Shown here: positions 1 to 9,127 of the stretch, in pieces
Numbering within the stretch: the first letter of the stretch is position 1
Layout of the letters: each line of letters begins with the position of its first letter
Assembly (NCBI GenBank): GCA_017409875.1
Contig: JAFQRW010000011.1
Span: 226,634 to 290,633, forward strand
DNA: 64,000 bases
Direction: 5' to 3'
Source of the DNA: Clostridia bacterium
Lineage (GTDB): Bacteria; Bacillota; Clostridia; RGIG6154
Notes under the pieces: model-generated
Told to the model about the DNA's origin: nothing
Seen by the model: the letters and a program-made list of their open reading frames with translations, nothing else
Database searches by the model: none
Translations under genes and position numbers: made by a program

Positions 1-1085
1 CCATCCGCAACAGGAATTAAAAGTCCTGCTTGTGCCATAAGAGTTAAGAGCCCTACTGTTTTTAAACTAACAGTTTTTCCGCCGGTATTTGGTCCTGTAA
101 TAACCAATGTATCAAAGCTTTCTCCAATGTAGATATCTATTGCGACAACCTCAGTTTTGTCGATTAACGGATGACGTGCTTTTCTCATTTTAACAACGCC
201 ATCATTATTAACTTTCGGCTTCATAGCATTAATATCTACTGCATATTTTGCTTTTGCAAATGCAACATCAAGTTTTGCAATATACTTGATGTTTTCTAGT
301 AAGCTATCACCAATAAGTGCAATTTTTTTCGAAAGTTCTTTTAGAATGCGCTCAACTTCTCGAAGCTCCTCTAACTCAAGTTCACGGATGTTATTATTAA
401 ATTCAACAACAGAAGCAGGCTCAACAAACAAAGTTGCACCGGTTGAAGATGTGTCGTGAACGATACCTTTTATATTTGCTTTATACTCTGATTTAACAGG
501 AACAACATATCTCCCGCCTCTTGTTGTAACAATGGGCTCTTGCAAAAACTTTGCATACTGTTCAGAAGAAATATAACTGTTAAGCGTAGATTTGATTTTG
601 GCATCAAACTGCATTTTGCTACGCCTTATTTTTAACAATTCTGAAGATGCAGCATCAGATAACGTTTCTTCATTAAGGATTGAAGAATCAATTTCTTTTT
701 CTAAAGATTCATAAGAATAAATATTTTCAATATAGCTGTTAATTATCTCATATTCTTGAATATCTTCACCGTACTCATGATAAGCTCTTGAAACCCTAAG
801 CAGTGTGCAAATTGACAATAGTTCCTTGATTGATAATGTGCCATCTGCCATTGCTCTTTTTATAAGCTCGTCCTGATTTTCAAGTCCACATGATGGTGGT
901 GCAGAAAACTTAAGCAGCAAAACAACTGCTTGATCTGTTTCATCAAGCAGGTACTTAACATCATCAATATCAGTTTTTGGTTTCAAACCTAAGACTCTTT
1001 CTTTAGTCTTACTGCCTGTTGCGTATTCTGATACTTTTTTTAGAATTTTATCAAACTCAAGAATAGTTAAGGTTTTATTATTCAT
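1..1085 (-). CDS. mutS2: Endonuclease MutS2, N-terminal part (gene runs off the left edge)
   Basis: About 361 codons are visible, from the ATG at 1085 to the window edge. The translation starts MNNKTLTILEFDKIL, continues through MutS-type core and lever helices, and reaches the Walker A motif TGPNTGGKT close to the edge (around base 95). The Walker B region, the Smr nuclease domain and the C-terminus lie outside the window. MutS2 proteins bind branched DNA and suppress recombination, and in Bacillus act on collided ribosomes. The ATG overlaps the stop of the upstream isomerase gene by 8 bases (ATGAATAA), so translational coupling is likely. The N-terminal lineage signature and Walker motif make the family call secure. 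Confidence 0.95.
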   Translation of the reverse strand, partial: MNNKTLTILEFDKILKKVSEYATGSKTKERVLGLKPKTDIDDVKYLLDETDQAVVLLLKFSAPPSCGLENQDELIKRAMADGTLSIKELLSICTLLRVSRAYHEYGEDIQEYEIINSYIENIYSYESLEKEIDSSILNEETLSDAASSELLKIRRSKMQFDAKIKSTLNSYISSEQYAKFLQEPIVTTRGGRYVVPVKSEYKANIKGIVHDTSSTGATLFVEPASVVEFNNNIRELELEELREVERILKELSKKIALIGDSLLENIKYIAKLDVAFAKAKYAVDINAMKPKVNNDGVVKMRKARHPLIDKTEVVAIDIYIGESFDTLVITGPNTGGKTVSLKTVGLLTLMAQAGLLIPVAD

Positions 1086-1875
1086 AACAGGTTAATAACC
1101 CCTCTAAAAAATTTACTGAATTTTTAATTTGACTTATATTTTGATAACAATCGCTATACACTTCTAAAATTAGTGCTTTATCATAGTTAAATCTATTTAG
1201 AAGAGATAAGACCTCTTCAAAGTTTCGCTTGCCGTCACCTGGTAAAACACAAGTAGAAGCATCGTTATAATCACTGACATGTACGTTAACAAGATTGCCT
1301 TTCATTACACTTATATAATCTTCAATGCTTTCATTTGATCTAAGTGCCTGTTTCAAATCAAGTGTAAACCCAAAATCTCTATAATCAAGGTATTGCATAC
1401 AGTTTTTTAAAAAATCAACGCTCCCCGACTGGCACCAACTTACATTTTCCCACGCAAGCAATCCGCCACACTCTCTTGCAATACGAGCAAGAGAAGTAAA
1501 GACAAGAGAATACTCTCTATATGAAAAATAATTATTGCTTTGTATGTTTCTATTCCCATGAAACGTGTAATATGAAGCACCAAGATACCCCATTGCCTTG
1601 CAAACTTTTGTAAACTGCAAAAGTGCATCATTGCTCCTTCTTTTATATTCACTAAACAAAAAAGGCTCAAATGCTGCACAAAAAGAGTGTACTGAAACAA
1701 CATTGATTCCATAAAAATCAAGCTTATCTTTCAGTAACTTGCAAAAATCCTGCTCAGCTTCACAATTTGCTTCAAGAAATATTTCAATATTTTTAACCCC
1801 AAGTTGCGCAAGCTTATCAATAGTTTTTTCTGTTTCCATTGGGTATAAGCTTGCTGTTGATACTCCAATAAACAT
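1078..1875 (-). CDS. Sugar phosphate isomerase/epimerase family protein (AP endonuclease 2-like TIM barrel)
   Basis: 265 residues, the usual length for single-domain xylose-isomerase-like TIM barrels. Likely metal ligands sit at the expected strand ends: the Glu in AWENVSW, the Asp in FTLDLKQAL, the His in VNVHVSDYN and the Glu in LILEVYSD. Members isomerise or epimerise sugars or polyols, or act as inosose dehydratases; the substrate cannot be read from sequence. It is immediately upstream of mutS2 and overlaps it by 8 bases. That pairing suggests co-transcription and says nothing clear about the substrate. Confidence 0.8.
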   Translation of the reverse strand: MFIGVSTASLYPMETEKTIDKLAQLGVKNIEIFLEANCEAEQDFCKLLKDKLDFYGINVVSVHSFCAAFEPFLFSEYKRRSNDALLQFTKVCKAMGYLGASYYTFHGNRNIQSNNYFSYREYSLVFTSLARIARECGGLLAWENVSWCQSGSVDFLKNCMQYLDYRDFGFTLDLKQALRSNESIEDYISVMKGNLVNVHVSDYNDASTCVLPGDGKRNFEEVLSLLNRFNYDKALILEVYSDCYQNISQIKNSVNFLEGLLTCYE

Positions 1876-1936
1876 TACTTAACCTTTCTAAAAGTGTCAA
1901 CAAGTATAATTCTCATATTTATTCCCCTAAAAATTT

Positions 1937-2578
1937 TCAATCATCCAAATGTGGCATATTCCATTTAAAGTATGCCGCAGCAAATCTTATTAAAACTATA
2001 ACAATGCTTCCGATTGTCATGGAAACTTCTGCTCCTAAAGGCTTATAAGTATAATAACACACTACGGCGCCTGCTATTGAAGCCAAAGCATAAATATGCT
2101 TTACAAATATATACGGAACATTACCAGTAAATACATCTCGTGTTATTCCGCCTCCAATACCTGTTATTACTCCGACAAAAACTACCAACAAGACATTATC
2201 ATCATAACCAAGTTGCATAGCTGTATTAATACCAATAACTGTAAAAATAGCAAGCCCAATGGAATCAAACACCAGCATCATAGTATCATACAGCCCCCTG
2301 CGACTGTCATTAAGCAACTCTTTTTTCAAATATATGATTATAAACAAGATAAATGATGTGATAACAGATGTTATTACATAGGTATAATCGCAAAACATTA
2401 CAGGCGGTCTTATGCCTAAAATTATATCTCTGATCAATCCACCGCCAACGGTAGTTACAACACCAAGTACGATAACCCCAAAAACATCCATTTTCATTTT
2501 AGCTGCAGTTAAAACACCTGACGAAGCGAATGCAATGCACGCTGTAATCTCTAAAAATCTCAACCATATACTTGTCAT
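1937..2578 (-). CDS. TRIC-like / UPF0126 membrane protein (trimeric intracellular cation channel family)
   Basis: 213 residues from the ATG at 2578. An in-frame ATG 18 bases upstream is possible, but GGAGATG lies at the right distance before the 2578 start. The protein is two tandem three-helix repeats, each with the family's glycine-rich kink followed by Arg-Asp: VGGGLIRDIILG and IGGGITRDVFTG. These are the hallmark of the YicG/TRIC family. Bacterial members form homotrimeric potassium-permeable channels, and some have been reported as glycine transporters. It is followed on the same strand by the isomerase-mutS2 pair. Confidence 0.88.
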   Translation of the reverse strand: MTSIWLRFLEITACIAFASSGVLTAAKMKMDVFGVIVLGVVTTVGGGLIRDIILGIRPPVMFCDYTYVITSVITSFILFIIIYLKKELLNDSRRGLYDTMMLVFDSIGLAIFTVIGINTAMQLGYDDNVLLVVFVGVITGIGGGITRDVFTGNVPYIFVKHIYALASIAGAVVCYYTYKPLGAEVSMTIGSIVIVLIRFAAAYFKWNMPHLDD

Positions 2579-2660
2579 TTTTACATCTCCAAACAAACTA
2601 ATATAAGCTAGAAAATTGCAATATAAATAATATGCAAGCGCAAATCAGTTAAATATTTAA

Positions 2661-2689
2661 ATAAGTCTGCCAAAAGACAGACTTATAAT
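2661..2689 (-). terminator. Intrinsic terminator of the dockerin gene
   Basis: On the minus strand a stem of about nine pairs (AAGTCTG/CAGACTT core) closes on a short T-rich loop and is followed by ATTTAAATATTT. It lies directly after the stop codon at 2690. The T tract is interrupted, so efficiency may be moderate. Confidence 0.65.
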
Positions 2690-3334
2690 CTACTCACTAA
2701 AAGTTCGGTTAGCAATTGTCTCTTTCATAGCTGCAACATCCAACAAATTCACCACAAAATCTTTATTATAATCTGCCACATAATTATCACGGTCAGTCCA
2801 TAATCTTGTAACATCTTCAACATTTGCAAGGTAGTTTTTTAGCTTAATTATATCTAATGTATTTAAAACACTATCGTTATTTACGTCACCAATTACTAAT
2901 TCAGCATCAATTCCTAACGGAAATGTAACCCTTGCAGCAGCACTGAAATCATCACCACCAAGCAAAAGAACGTATGTTCCGATAGGAGCCTGCGAAGAAA
3001 TTGGGAACGTAAAAGAATCGTTATTATATACAACCTGGTTTATATAATAAATATTTTCTTTTGTCGGTGTTGCATCAACACCTTCAGGTTTATAAGCAAC
3101 CACAGTCAGTTGTGACGAGCCTCTTACAAGTTTGTCAGATGAAAACGAAACAGTTACACTCCTGCCAGAAACCGAAACACCATCTTGCGCAATGCTTATG
3201 GTATTTCCGTTTTCAGTAGCAGAATAAAGAGCTACAGCCTGTAAAACATCGAATTCACTACTTTGCTTAGCAAAACACGATAATGATGCAGATACAATTA
3301 AAAACACCAATAAAATGCACAATAATTTACGCAT
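2690..3334 (-). CDS. Secreted dockerin type I domain protein
   Basis: 214 residues. A signal peptide (MRKLLCILLVFLIVSASLSC) is followed by a beta-rich domain of about 120 residues and a C-terminal type I dockerin. The dockerin is recognisable as two EF-hand-like calcium loops, DVNNDSVLNTLDI and DYNKDFVVNLLDV, each followed by an F-helix. Dockerins plug enzymes or structural proteins into cohesin-bearing scaffoldins. No catalytic domain is evident, so this is probably a structural, adhesive or binding component. A strong promoter lies upstream and a terminator follows, so it looks monocistronic. The upstream beta domain resembles Ig-like modules, but I cannot name it. Confidence 0.85.
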   Translation of the reverse strand: MRKLLCILLVFLIVSASLSCFAKQSSEFDVLQAVALYSATENGNTISIAQDGVSVSGRSVTVSFSSDKLVRGSSQLTVVAYKPEGVDATPTKENIYYINQVVYNNDSFTFPISSQAPIGTYVLLLGGDDFSAAARVTFPLGIDAELVIGDVNNDSVLNTLDIIKLKNYLANVEDVTRLWTDRDNYVADYNKDFVVNLLDVAAMKETIANRTFSE

Positions 3335-3361
3335 AAGCTACCCCTTGACTTTTTTTCTTTA

Positions 3362-3390
3362 ATTGTACAATATTTCAATTCATTTGTCAA
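3362..3390 (-). promoter_or_regulatory. SigmaA-type promoter for the dockerin gene
   Basis: On the minus strand, TTGACA (3385-3390) and TACAAT (3362-3367) are separated by exactly 17 bases. A Shine-Dalgarno-like AAGGGG precedes the ATG at 3334. Confidence 0.75.
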
Positions 3391-3400
3391 CTTGAAAACC

Positions 3401-3429
3401 TTGTTAAAATAAAAATTATATGATATACT
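3401..3429 (+). promoter_or_regulatory. SigmaA-type promoter for tmcAL
   Basis: TTGTTA (3401-3406), a 17-base spacer and TATACT (3424-3429). AGGAG at 3444-3448 precedes the ATG at 3457. It is divergent from the dockerin promoter. Confidence 0.6.
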
Positions 3430-3456
3430 AATAAAAAATATACAGGAGAAGTTTTT

Positions 3457-4602
3457 ATGAATTTGCTTGGTATTATTGCAGAGTACAATCCATTTCATAA
3501 TGGTCATAAATATCACATTGAAAGATCGAAAGATTTCTTCAAGCCTGACGCCACTGTCGCGGTTTTAAGTGGCAATTTTACTCAACGTGGCGACATTGCC
3601 TGTTTTGACAAATGGACACGTACTAAATGCGCTCTTTTAAATGGTGTTGACCTTGTTGTTGAGCTTCCTGCGATTTTCGCAACTGCATCTGCTGAACGAT
3701 TTGCTCAAGGTGGTATTTATTTACTTGACAAAATGAAGGCGAAATACTTATCCTTTGGCGTAGAAAACAATATTGACGAACTAAGCAAGATAGTTGACAT
3801 GTTGCTTAATGAAGATTTTGAAATACAAAAAAAATCAGAAATTCCTTTTTACAAGCTAAGACAACTATCATTAAATAATAGCGAAATAGTCACAAAACCA
3901 AACAACATTTTAGCAATAGAATACCTCAAGGCATTAAAGACATTAAAATCTGATATTATCCCCCACGCTGTAAAAAGATTTGGTGCAGGATACAACGATA
4001 TTGAAATAATAAACAATACCGTCTCTGCCACAAAACTTCGTGATATGATACAAAATGATTATGATTACTCAAATGTAATCCCTGAAAATCTTGACAGCGT
4101 ATATAAATCAGCAGTATTTTTACACACTGAAATGCTATTTGCACAATTAATATATTCAATAAAATCCAAATCTGCATCCGAATTAAAAGAATATGCTCAC
4201 ATACGCGAAGGAATTGAAAACCGGATATACAAGTATGCTTTTGAGGCAACATCTTTTGACGATTTAATTAAAAAAGTCAAATCCAAGCGATACACTTATA
4301 CTTCCGTTTCCAGAATGTTAATCAGTATTTTACTTGATATAAAAAAAGACGATTTATGCGTCCACCCCCAATATATTCGTGTTTTAGGGTTAAATGACAA
4401 AGGTACCAAGGCTCTAAAATTTATTAAATCGCAGTGCGATTTACCTATTATCACAAAAACTGCCACAGTGTATGATAAGCTATCTAATGAAGCTAGAAAT
4501 TCTCTTGATATAGACATAAAATCCAGTGATATATATTATTCTATTTCTAAAACTGTTACCTCAGGTCGTCCTGATTTTATAAATTCACCAATAAAAATAT
4601 AA
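3457..4602 (+). CDS. tmcAL: tRNA(Met) cytidine acetate ligase TmcAL (YlbM family)
   Basis: 381 residues, close to family length (about 400). The N-terminus MNLLGIIAEYNPFHNGHKYH holds the nucleotidyltransferase HxGH signature (HNGH), followed by VAVLSGNFTQRGD. Further in, VSATKLRDMI matches the ISTTKIR-like second ATP motif. In Bacillus this enzyme uses ATP and acetate to make N4-acetylcytidine at the wobble position of elongator tRNA-Met. It is a single gene on the plus strand between minus-strand units, with its own promoter and a terminator right after the stop. Confidence 0.93.
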   Translation: MNLLGIIAEYNPFHNGHKYHIERSKDFFKPDATVAVLSGNFTQRGDIACFDKWTRTKCALLNGVDLVVELPAIFATASAERFAQGGIYLLDKMKAKYLSFGVENNIDELSKIVDMLLNEDFEIQKKSEIPFYKLRQLSLNNSEIVTKPNNILAIEYLKALKTLKSDIIPHAVKRFGAGYNDIEIINNTVSATKLRDMIQNDYDYSNVIPENLDSVYKSAVFLHTEMLFAQLIYSIKSKSASELKEYAHIREGIENRIYKYAFEATSFDDLIKKVKSKRYTYTSVSRMLISILLDIKKDDLCVHPQYIRVLGLNDKGTKALKFIKSQCDLPIITKTATVYDKLSNEARNSLDIDIKSSDIYYSISKTVTSGRPDFINSPIKI

Positions 4603-4630
4603 GGTATGCTTTTTAAGAGCATACCTTTTA
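4601..4630. terminator. Bidirectional intrinsic terminator between tmcAL and prmA
   Basis: AAGGTATGCT and AGCATACCTT form a 10-pair stem with A and T tracts on both sides. It can end tmcAL from the left and the heat-shock operon (prmA) from the right. Confidence 0.85.
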
Positions 4631-4631
4631 A

Positions 4632-5597
4632 TCATTTATTCAGCGAGAGCACACCACATGCCCATGCATTTAAATTTTCAACACGTTCTAAATTAAATCC
4701 ATACTTTTGGATTTCATCTAAAACCTCATCTTTTCTTTCAATAATTATGCCGGAGACTATTAGCTTTCCGTCATCTTTCAGGAAGTCTGCAAAATACGGT
4801 GCGAAAGCTTTTAAAACATCTGCTACAATATTAGCAAATATGTAATCATATTGTTTATAGCCAATGCTATCTCTTAGCTCTTTATTTGATGTTATGTCTC
4901 CACACAAAGCATCAAATTCACTTTTGTTAAAATTATTAATTTGAAGATTTTCTGTAGCAATTCTGATGCTGTTTTCATCAATATCCACTAATTTTGCATT
5001 TTTCCCGCCAAGCAAAAGAGCTCCAATAGACAAAATCCCACTACCGCAGCCTAAATCAAGAATTGATTTATTATCAAGATCAAACTGTTGCATAACTTCA
5101 AGACACATTTTTGTGGTTTCATGCGTTCCCGTACCAAAACTCATTCCGGGATCAATCTTTAATATCTTTCTATTATCTTTATTGACAACACTTTCCCAAG
5201 AAGGCTTTATCAAAAGTTTTTCGCCAATGTATAGAGGCTTAAAAAACTGTTTCCAGTTATTCTCCCAATCTTCTTCTTTAACATTATTGATTGAGACATC
5301 TAAAGCTCCATACTTGTTTTGTTTTCTTAATTCTTCAAGCGCCTGTTTTAGTGCAGACATCATATCGAGCCCCTGAGAATTCTCCGGGAGATACAGTATA
5401 ACCTTTGTCTGGCAATCTTTCAGATACATAAGGTCGTCATCAACATAATCCCAATAAGTCTGAGTACCTTCTAAGAATTCATTAAAATCCTCAGCGCTTT
5501 CAATTCTGATTCCTGTGATACCAATATTTAGGAGCTGCCCGGTAAGGACTTCAATTCCTTCGGTGTTTGTATCAATACTAACTTCAATCCAATTCAT
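4632..5597 (-). CDS. prmA: Ribosomal protein L11 methyltransferase PrmA
   Basis: 321 residues, the usual length. The N-terminal substrate-recognition domain is followed by the PrmA signature PGMSFGTGTHET (about residues 150-161) and SAM motif I ILDLGCGSGILS (about 179-190). FANIVADVL follows as the NxxA-type catalytic segment. It methylates lysines and the N-terminus of ribosomal protein L11. It is the last gene of the hrcA-grpE-dnaK-dnaJ-prmA operon, an arrangement common in Firmicutes, and is 10 bases from dnaJ. Confidence 0.96.
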   Translation of the reverse strand: MNWIEVSIDTNTEGIEVLTGQLLNIGITGIRIESAEDFNEFLEGTQTYWDYVDDDLMYLKDCQTKVILYLPENSQGLDMMSALKQALEELRKQNKYGALDVSINNVKEEDWENNWKQFFKPLYIGEKLLIKPSWESVVNKDNRKILKIDPGMSFGTGTHETTKMCLEVMQQFDLDNKSILDLGCGSGILSIGALLLGGKNAKLVDIDENSIRIATENLQINNFNKSEFDALCGDITSNKELRDSIGYKQYDYIFANIVADVLKAFAPYFADFLKDDGKLIVSGIIIERKDEVLDEIQKYGFNLERVENLNAWACGVLSLNK

Positions 5598-5607
5598 ACC
5601 AATTATC

Positions 5608-6732
5608 CTACTTAAATATATTTTTTACTTTTTCGAAAAAATTGTTCCTGTTTATATGATTATTCCCATTATCATAGCTTTGAAATTCCTTTAAAAGGCT
5701 CTTTTGTTTTGAAGAAAGGTTTTTGGGAACATCAATTACAACAGTAAACAAATGATCTCCTTTTCCGAAAATCTTTTTGATACCCTTTCCTTTAATTGAA
5801 AAAGTTGTTCCGGTCTGGGTTCCGTCAGGAATTTTATATTTAATCTTACCATGAATTGTGGGTACATCGATTTCAGCTCCCAAACATGCCTCAACAAACG
5901 TTATAGGAACATCACAATACACATTTGCATCACGTCTTTTGAAAATCGGATGCGGAGCTATTCTTATTCCGATTATAAGGTCGCCATATGGGCCACCATT
6001 AGCACCAATATTACCAAAGCCGCGCTTTTGTAAATACTGCCCGTTGTCAATGCCCTCAGGAATGTCAAGCTTAATCTTTTTATTCTTCTGTACCATCCCT
6101 TTGCCGCTACATGTTGGGCAAGGAGTCTTGATAACTTTCCCTTTACCGCCGCAATGTGGACATGGTGATGATGTCATCATATTGCCAAGGATTGTTCGCT
6201 GCATTCTCTTAATCTGGCCTGTTCCTCTGCACTGCTGACACACTTCAGGTTGAGTACCTTTTTTTGAACCGCTGCCACCACAGTCAGGGCAAGCTTCAAC
6301 GCGTTTGAAACTAATTTCTTTAGTTGTGCCAAACGCAGCTTCCTCAAAAGTAATATTTGCTGTAATTTCAATATCACTTCCCTGTCTTGGAGCATTAGAT
6401 GATGCAGATGAAGAAAATCCACCAAAGAAAGAATCGAAAATATCACCAAAACCTTCTGCACTGAAACCTCCAAATCCGCCGCCTTGTCCTGCTCCGTAAC
6501 TTGGGTCTACTCCTGCATGGCCAAACTGATCATATCTTGATTTTTTCTCAGGATTAGATAATACCTCGTATGCCTCATTTACCTCTTTAAACTTTGCTTC
6601 AGCCTCTTTGTCGCCGGGATTCATATCAGGATGATATTTTTTTGCCTGAGTCCTGAAAGCTTTTTTAATGTCAGCCTCAGAAGCACCTTTTGATACGCCC
6701 AGCACTTCATAATAATCGCGTTTATCTGCCAA
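5608..6732 (-). CDS. dnaJ: Chaperone protein DnaJ (Hsp40)
   Basis: 374 residues. It has the J-domain with HPD ([10 protein letters not shown]), a Gly/Phe-rich linker (about 75-115) and four CxxCxGxG zinc repeats ([32 protein letters not shown], about 145-215), followed by the C-terminal substrate domains. It delivers clients to DnaK and stimulates its ATPase. The start is a TTG at 6730-6732 (TTG GCA GAT AAA) preceded by AAAGG. A strong hairpin separates it from dnaK. Confidence 0.97.
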   Translation of the reverse strand: MADKRDYYEVLGVSKGASEADIKKAFRTQAKKYHPDMNPGDKEAEAKFKEVNEAYEVLSNPEKKSRYDQFGHAGVDPSYGAGQGGGFGGFSAEGFGDIFDSFFGGFSSSASSNAPRQGSDIEITANITFEEAAFGTTKEISFKRVEACPDCGGSGSKKGTQPEVCQQCRGTGQIKRMQRTILGNMMTSSPCPHCGGKGKVIKTPCPTCSGKGMVQKNKKIKLDIPEGIDNGQYLQKRGFGNIGANGGPYGDLIIGIRIAPHPIFKRRDANVYCDVPITFVEACLGAEIDVPTIHGKIKYKIPDGTQTGTTFSIKGKGIKKIFGKGDHLFTVVIDVPKNLSSKQKSLLKEFQSYDNGNNHINRNNFFEKVKNIFK

Positions 6733-6770
6733 AAATTATCTACCTTTCAAAAAATAATAAATAACAATGC

Positions 6771-6797
6771 TGTAAGCGGCTATAAAAGCCGCTTACA
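6771..6797 (-). other. Intercistronic hairpin between dnaK and dnaJ
   Basis: TGTAAGCGGCT and AGCCGCTTACA form a perfect 11-pair stem with a five-base loop and no following T tract. It is therefore unlikely to be a full terminator. It may protect the 3' end of the dnaK transcript or lower dnaJ expression relative to dnaK. Confidence 0.7.
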
Positions 6798-6808
6798 AAT
6801 ATCAACAC

Positions 6809-8611
6809 TTACTCGTCGTCTACAACTTCACCTTGAGCCTCGTTGGCACCACCATTTGGGTCCATACCAGCTTCCGGATTTGCCTGCTGATACATTTTTG
6901 CAGAAATCTCATAAAATACTTTAGTAAGACCTTCTGTTGCCGCTTTAATAGCCTCAGTATCAGTACCTTTAAGCGCTTCCTTAACTTTTTCACACTCAGC
7001 AGTAATATTTGCTTTTTCTTCCTCAGAAATTTTATCTTTCATTTCGTCTAAAGCTTTTTCTGTCTGATAAACTAAAGAATCCGCCTGATTTCTTACCTCA
7101 ATTTCTTCTTTTTTCTTCTTATCTTCTTCAGCATATTGCTCGGCTTCTTTTACCGCTCTGTCAATATCTTCATCAGAAAGATTTGTGCTTGCTGTAATAG
7201 TAATTTTTTGTTCAGCACCTGTTCCTAAATCTTTTGCAGAAACATTTACAATACCATTGGCATCAATATCAAATGTTACTTCAATCTGCGGAACGCCTCT
7301 TGGTGCAGGAGCAATACCGGTAAGATTAAATCTACCGAGTGTTTTATTGTACTGAGCCATTTCTCTTTCACCCTGCAAAACGTGAATTTCAACAGAAGTC
7401 TGACCATCTGCAGCAGTAGAAAATACTTGGCTTTTTTTTGTTGGGATAGTAGTGTTTCTTTCTATAAGCTTTGTGCAAACACCGCCTAAAGTTTCAATAC
7501 CAAGTGAAAGCGGAGTAACATCAAGAAGTAAAAGATCTTTAACGTCACCAGCTAAAACGCCACCTTGAATTGAAGCGCCAATAGCAACGCACTCATCCGG
7601 GTTAACTCCTTTATGTGGTTCTTTGCCCATAATGTTCTTAACAGCTTCCTGAACAGCAGGAATTCTTGAAGAGCCACCAACTAAAATAACTTTATTTATT
7701 TCTGATGCAGAAAGACCTGAATCACGAATTGCATTTTTTGTTGGTTCAATAGTTTTTTGAACCAAATCTGCTGTAAGCTCATCAAATTTTGCCCTGGTAA
7801 TAGTAATATCAAGGTGTTTAGGACCTGTTGCATCCGCAGAGATAAACGGAAGATTTACGTTAGATGTCATTGCAGAAGATAATTCAATTTTTGCTTTTTC
7901 TGCAGCTTCTTTAAGACGCTGAGCAGCCATTTTATCAGCTCTTAAATCGATACCGTTTTCTTTTTTAAACTCTTCAGCAAGATAATCAATTACTTTCTGG
8001 TCAAAGTCATCGCCACCAAGATGGTTGTTACCGCTGGTAGCAAGTACTTCAAATACGCCGTCGCCAATTTCAAGAATAGAAACGTCAAAGGTGCCGCCGC
8101 CTAAATCGTATACCATAATTTTTTCGCCATTATCTTTATCAAGTCCATAAGCAAGTGCTGCTGCAGTTGGCTCGTTGATAATTCTTAATACTTCAAGGCC
8201 TGCAATTTTACCTGCATCTTTTGTTGCCTGACGCTGAGAATCAGAAAAATAAGCAGGAACAGTAATAACTGCCTGAGTAACAGTTTCACCAAGATAGCTT
8301 TCAGCATCGGCTTTCAATTTTTGTAAAACCATAGCAGAAATTTCCTGTGGTGTATATGTTTTGTCGTCAATATTCACTTTTTTATCTGTTCCCATATCTC
8401 TTTTAATAGAAATGATTGTTCTGTCAGGATTTGTAATAGCCTGTCTTTTTGCAACCTGACCAACTAATCTTTCACCATCTTTTGTAAAAGCAACAACTGA
8501 CGGTGTAGTTCTTGCACCTTCTGCATTGGTTATAACAGTGGCTTCTCCACCTTCCATAACAGCAACACAAGAATTTGTAGTACCTAAGTCAATACCAATA
8601 ATTTTTCCCAT
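6809..8611 (-). CDS. dnaK: Chaperone protein DnaK (Hsp70)
   Basis: 600 residues. The nucleotide-binding domain carries [13 protein letters not shown] (phosphate 1), [14 protein letters not shown] (phosphate 2) and [11 protein letters not shown] (adenosine). The substrate domain follows the hydrophobic linker [14 protein letters not shown], then the helical lid and an acidic C-terminus. It is the ATP-driven folding chaperone working with DnaJ and GrpE. A gap in the N-terminal domain relative to proteobacterial DnaK is typical of Gram-positives. It is co-transcribed with grpE, 22 bases downstream of it, and repressed by HrcA through the upstream CIRCE. Confidence 0.98.
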   Translation of the reverse strand: MGKIIGIDLGTTNSCVAVMEGGEATVITNAEGARTTPSVVAFTKDGERLVGQVAKRQAITNPDRTIISIKRDMGTDKKVNIDDKTYTPQEISAMVLQKLKADAESYLGETVTQAVITVPAYFSDSQRQATKDAGKIAGLEVLRIINEPTAAALAYGLDKDNGEKIMVYDLGGGTFDVSILEIGDGVFEVLATSGNNHLGGDDFDQKVIDYLAEEFKKENGIDLRADKMAAQRLKEAAEKAKIELSSAMTSNVNLPFISADATGPKHLDITITRAKFDELTADLVQKTIEPTKNAIRDSGLSASEINKVILVGGSSRIPAVQEAVKNIMGKEPHKGVNPDECVAIGASIQGGVLAGDVKDLLLLDVTPLSLGIETLGGVCTKLIERNTTIPTKKSQVFSTAADGQTSVEIHVLQGEREMAQYNKTLGRFNLTGIAPAPRGVPQIEVTFDIDANGIVNVSAKDLGTGAEQKITITASTNLSDEDIDRAVKEAEQYAEEDKKKKEEIEVRNQADSLVYQTEKALDEMKDKISEEEKANITAECEKVKEALKGTDTEAIKAATEGLTKVFYEISAKMYQQANPEAGMDPNGGANEAQGEVVDDE

Positions 8612-8632
8612 TTTATATTCCTCCTAAAAATA

Positions 8633-9127
8633 CTAATTTGCTACTTTAACGACACTGTGTCTTAACACTTTGTCCTTTATCATATAACCCTTAACAAATT
8701 CCTCAACAATTTCATTTTCACCAAATTTATCATCGTCAACATGCATCACTGCATCGTGAAAATTCGGGTCAAAGTTCTCACCAAGCGCAACAATAGGTTC
8801 AACACCGAAGTTTTTCATCATATCGGTTAGTTGTTTATAAATCATTCCGACGCCTTGTGCAAAATCCGATTTGTCACTTTCATCAATAGCAGCCATTGCT
8901 CTATCAAAATTATCAACAACCGGTAAAAGCTGTTCTAACGCTGCACTAAGTCCGTTATTATAAGAACCAAGCATTTCTTTTTGTGTTCTTTTTTTATAGT
9001 TGTCGAAATCAGCATAAAGTCTTACATACTTATCTTTCCATTCATCAAGTTGTTCAGTCGCTTGTGCTTCACTTTCTAAAGTTTCATTTTCACAAACTTC
9101 AGTAGTTTCATTTTCCTTTTCACTCAC
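8633..9127 (-). CDS. grpE: Nucleotide exchange factor GrpE
   Basis: 164 residues. It has an acidic, Glu-rich N-terminal region, a long coiled coil (KDKYVRLYADFDNYKKRTQK) and the GrpE C-terminal beta domain (VEEFVKGYMIKDKVLRHSVV). It releases ADP from DnaK. It starts with GTG at 9125-9127, which overlaps the hrcA stop by four bases (GTGA), so translation is likely coupled. Confidence 0.96.
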   Translation of the reverse strand: MSEKENETTEVCENETLESEAQATEQLDEWKDKYVRLYADFDNYKKRTQKEMLGSYNNGLSAALEQLLPVVDNFDRAMAAIDESDKSDFAQGVGMIYKQLTDMMKNFGVEPIVALGENFDPNFHDAVMHVDDDKFGENEIVEEFVKGYMIKDKVLRHSVVKVAN

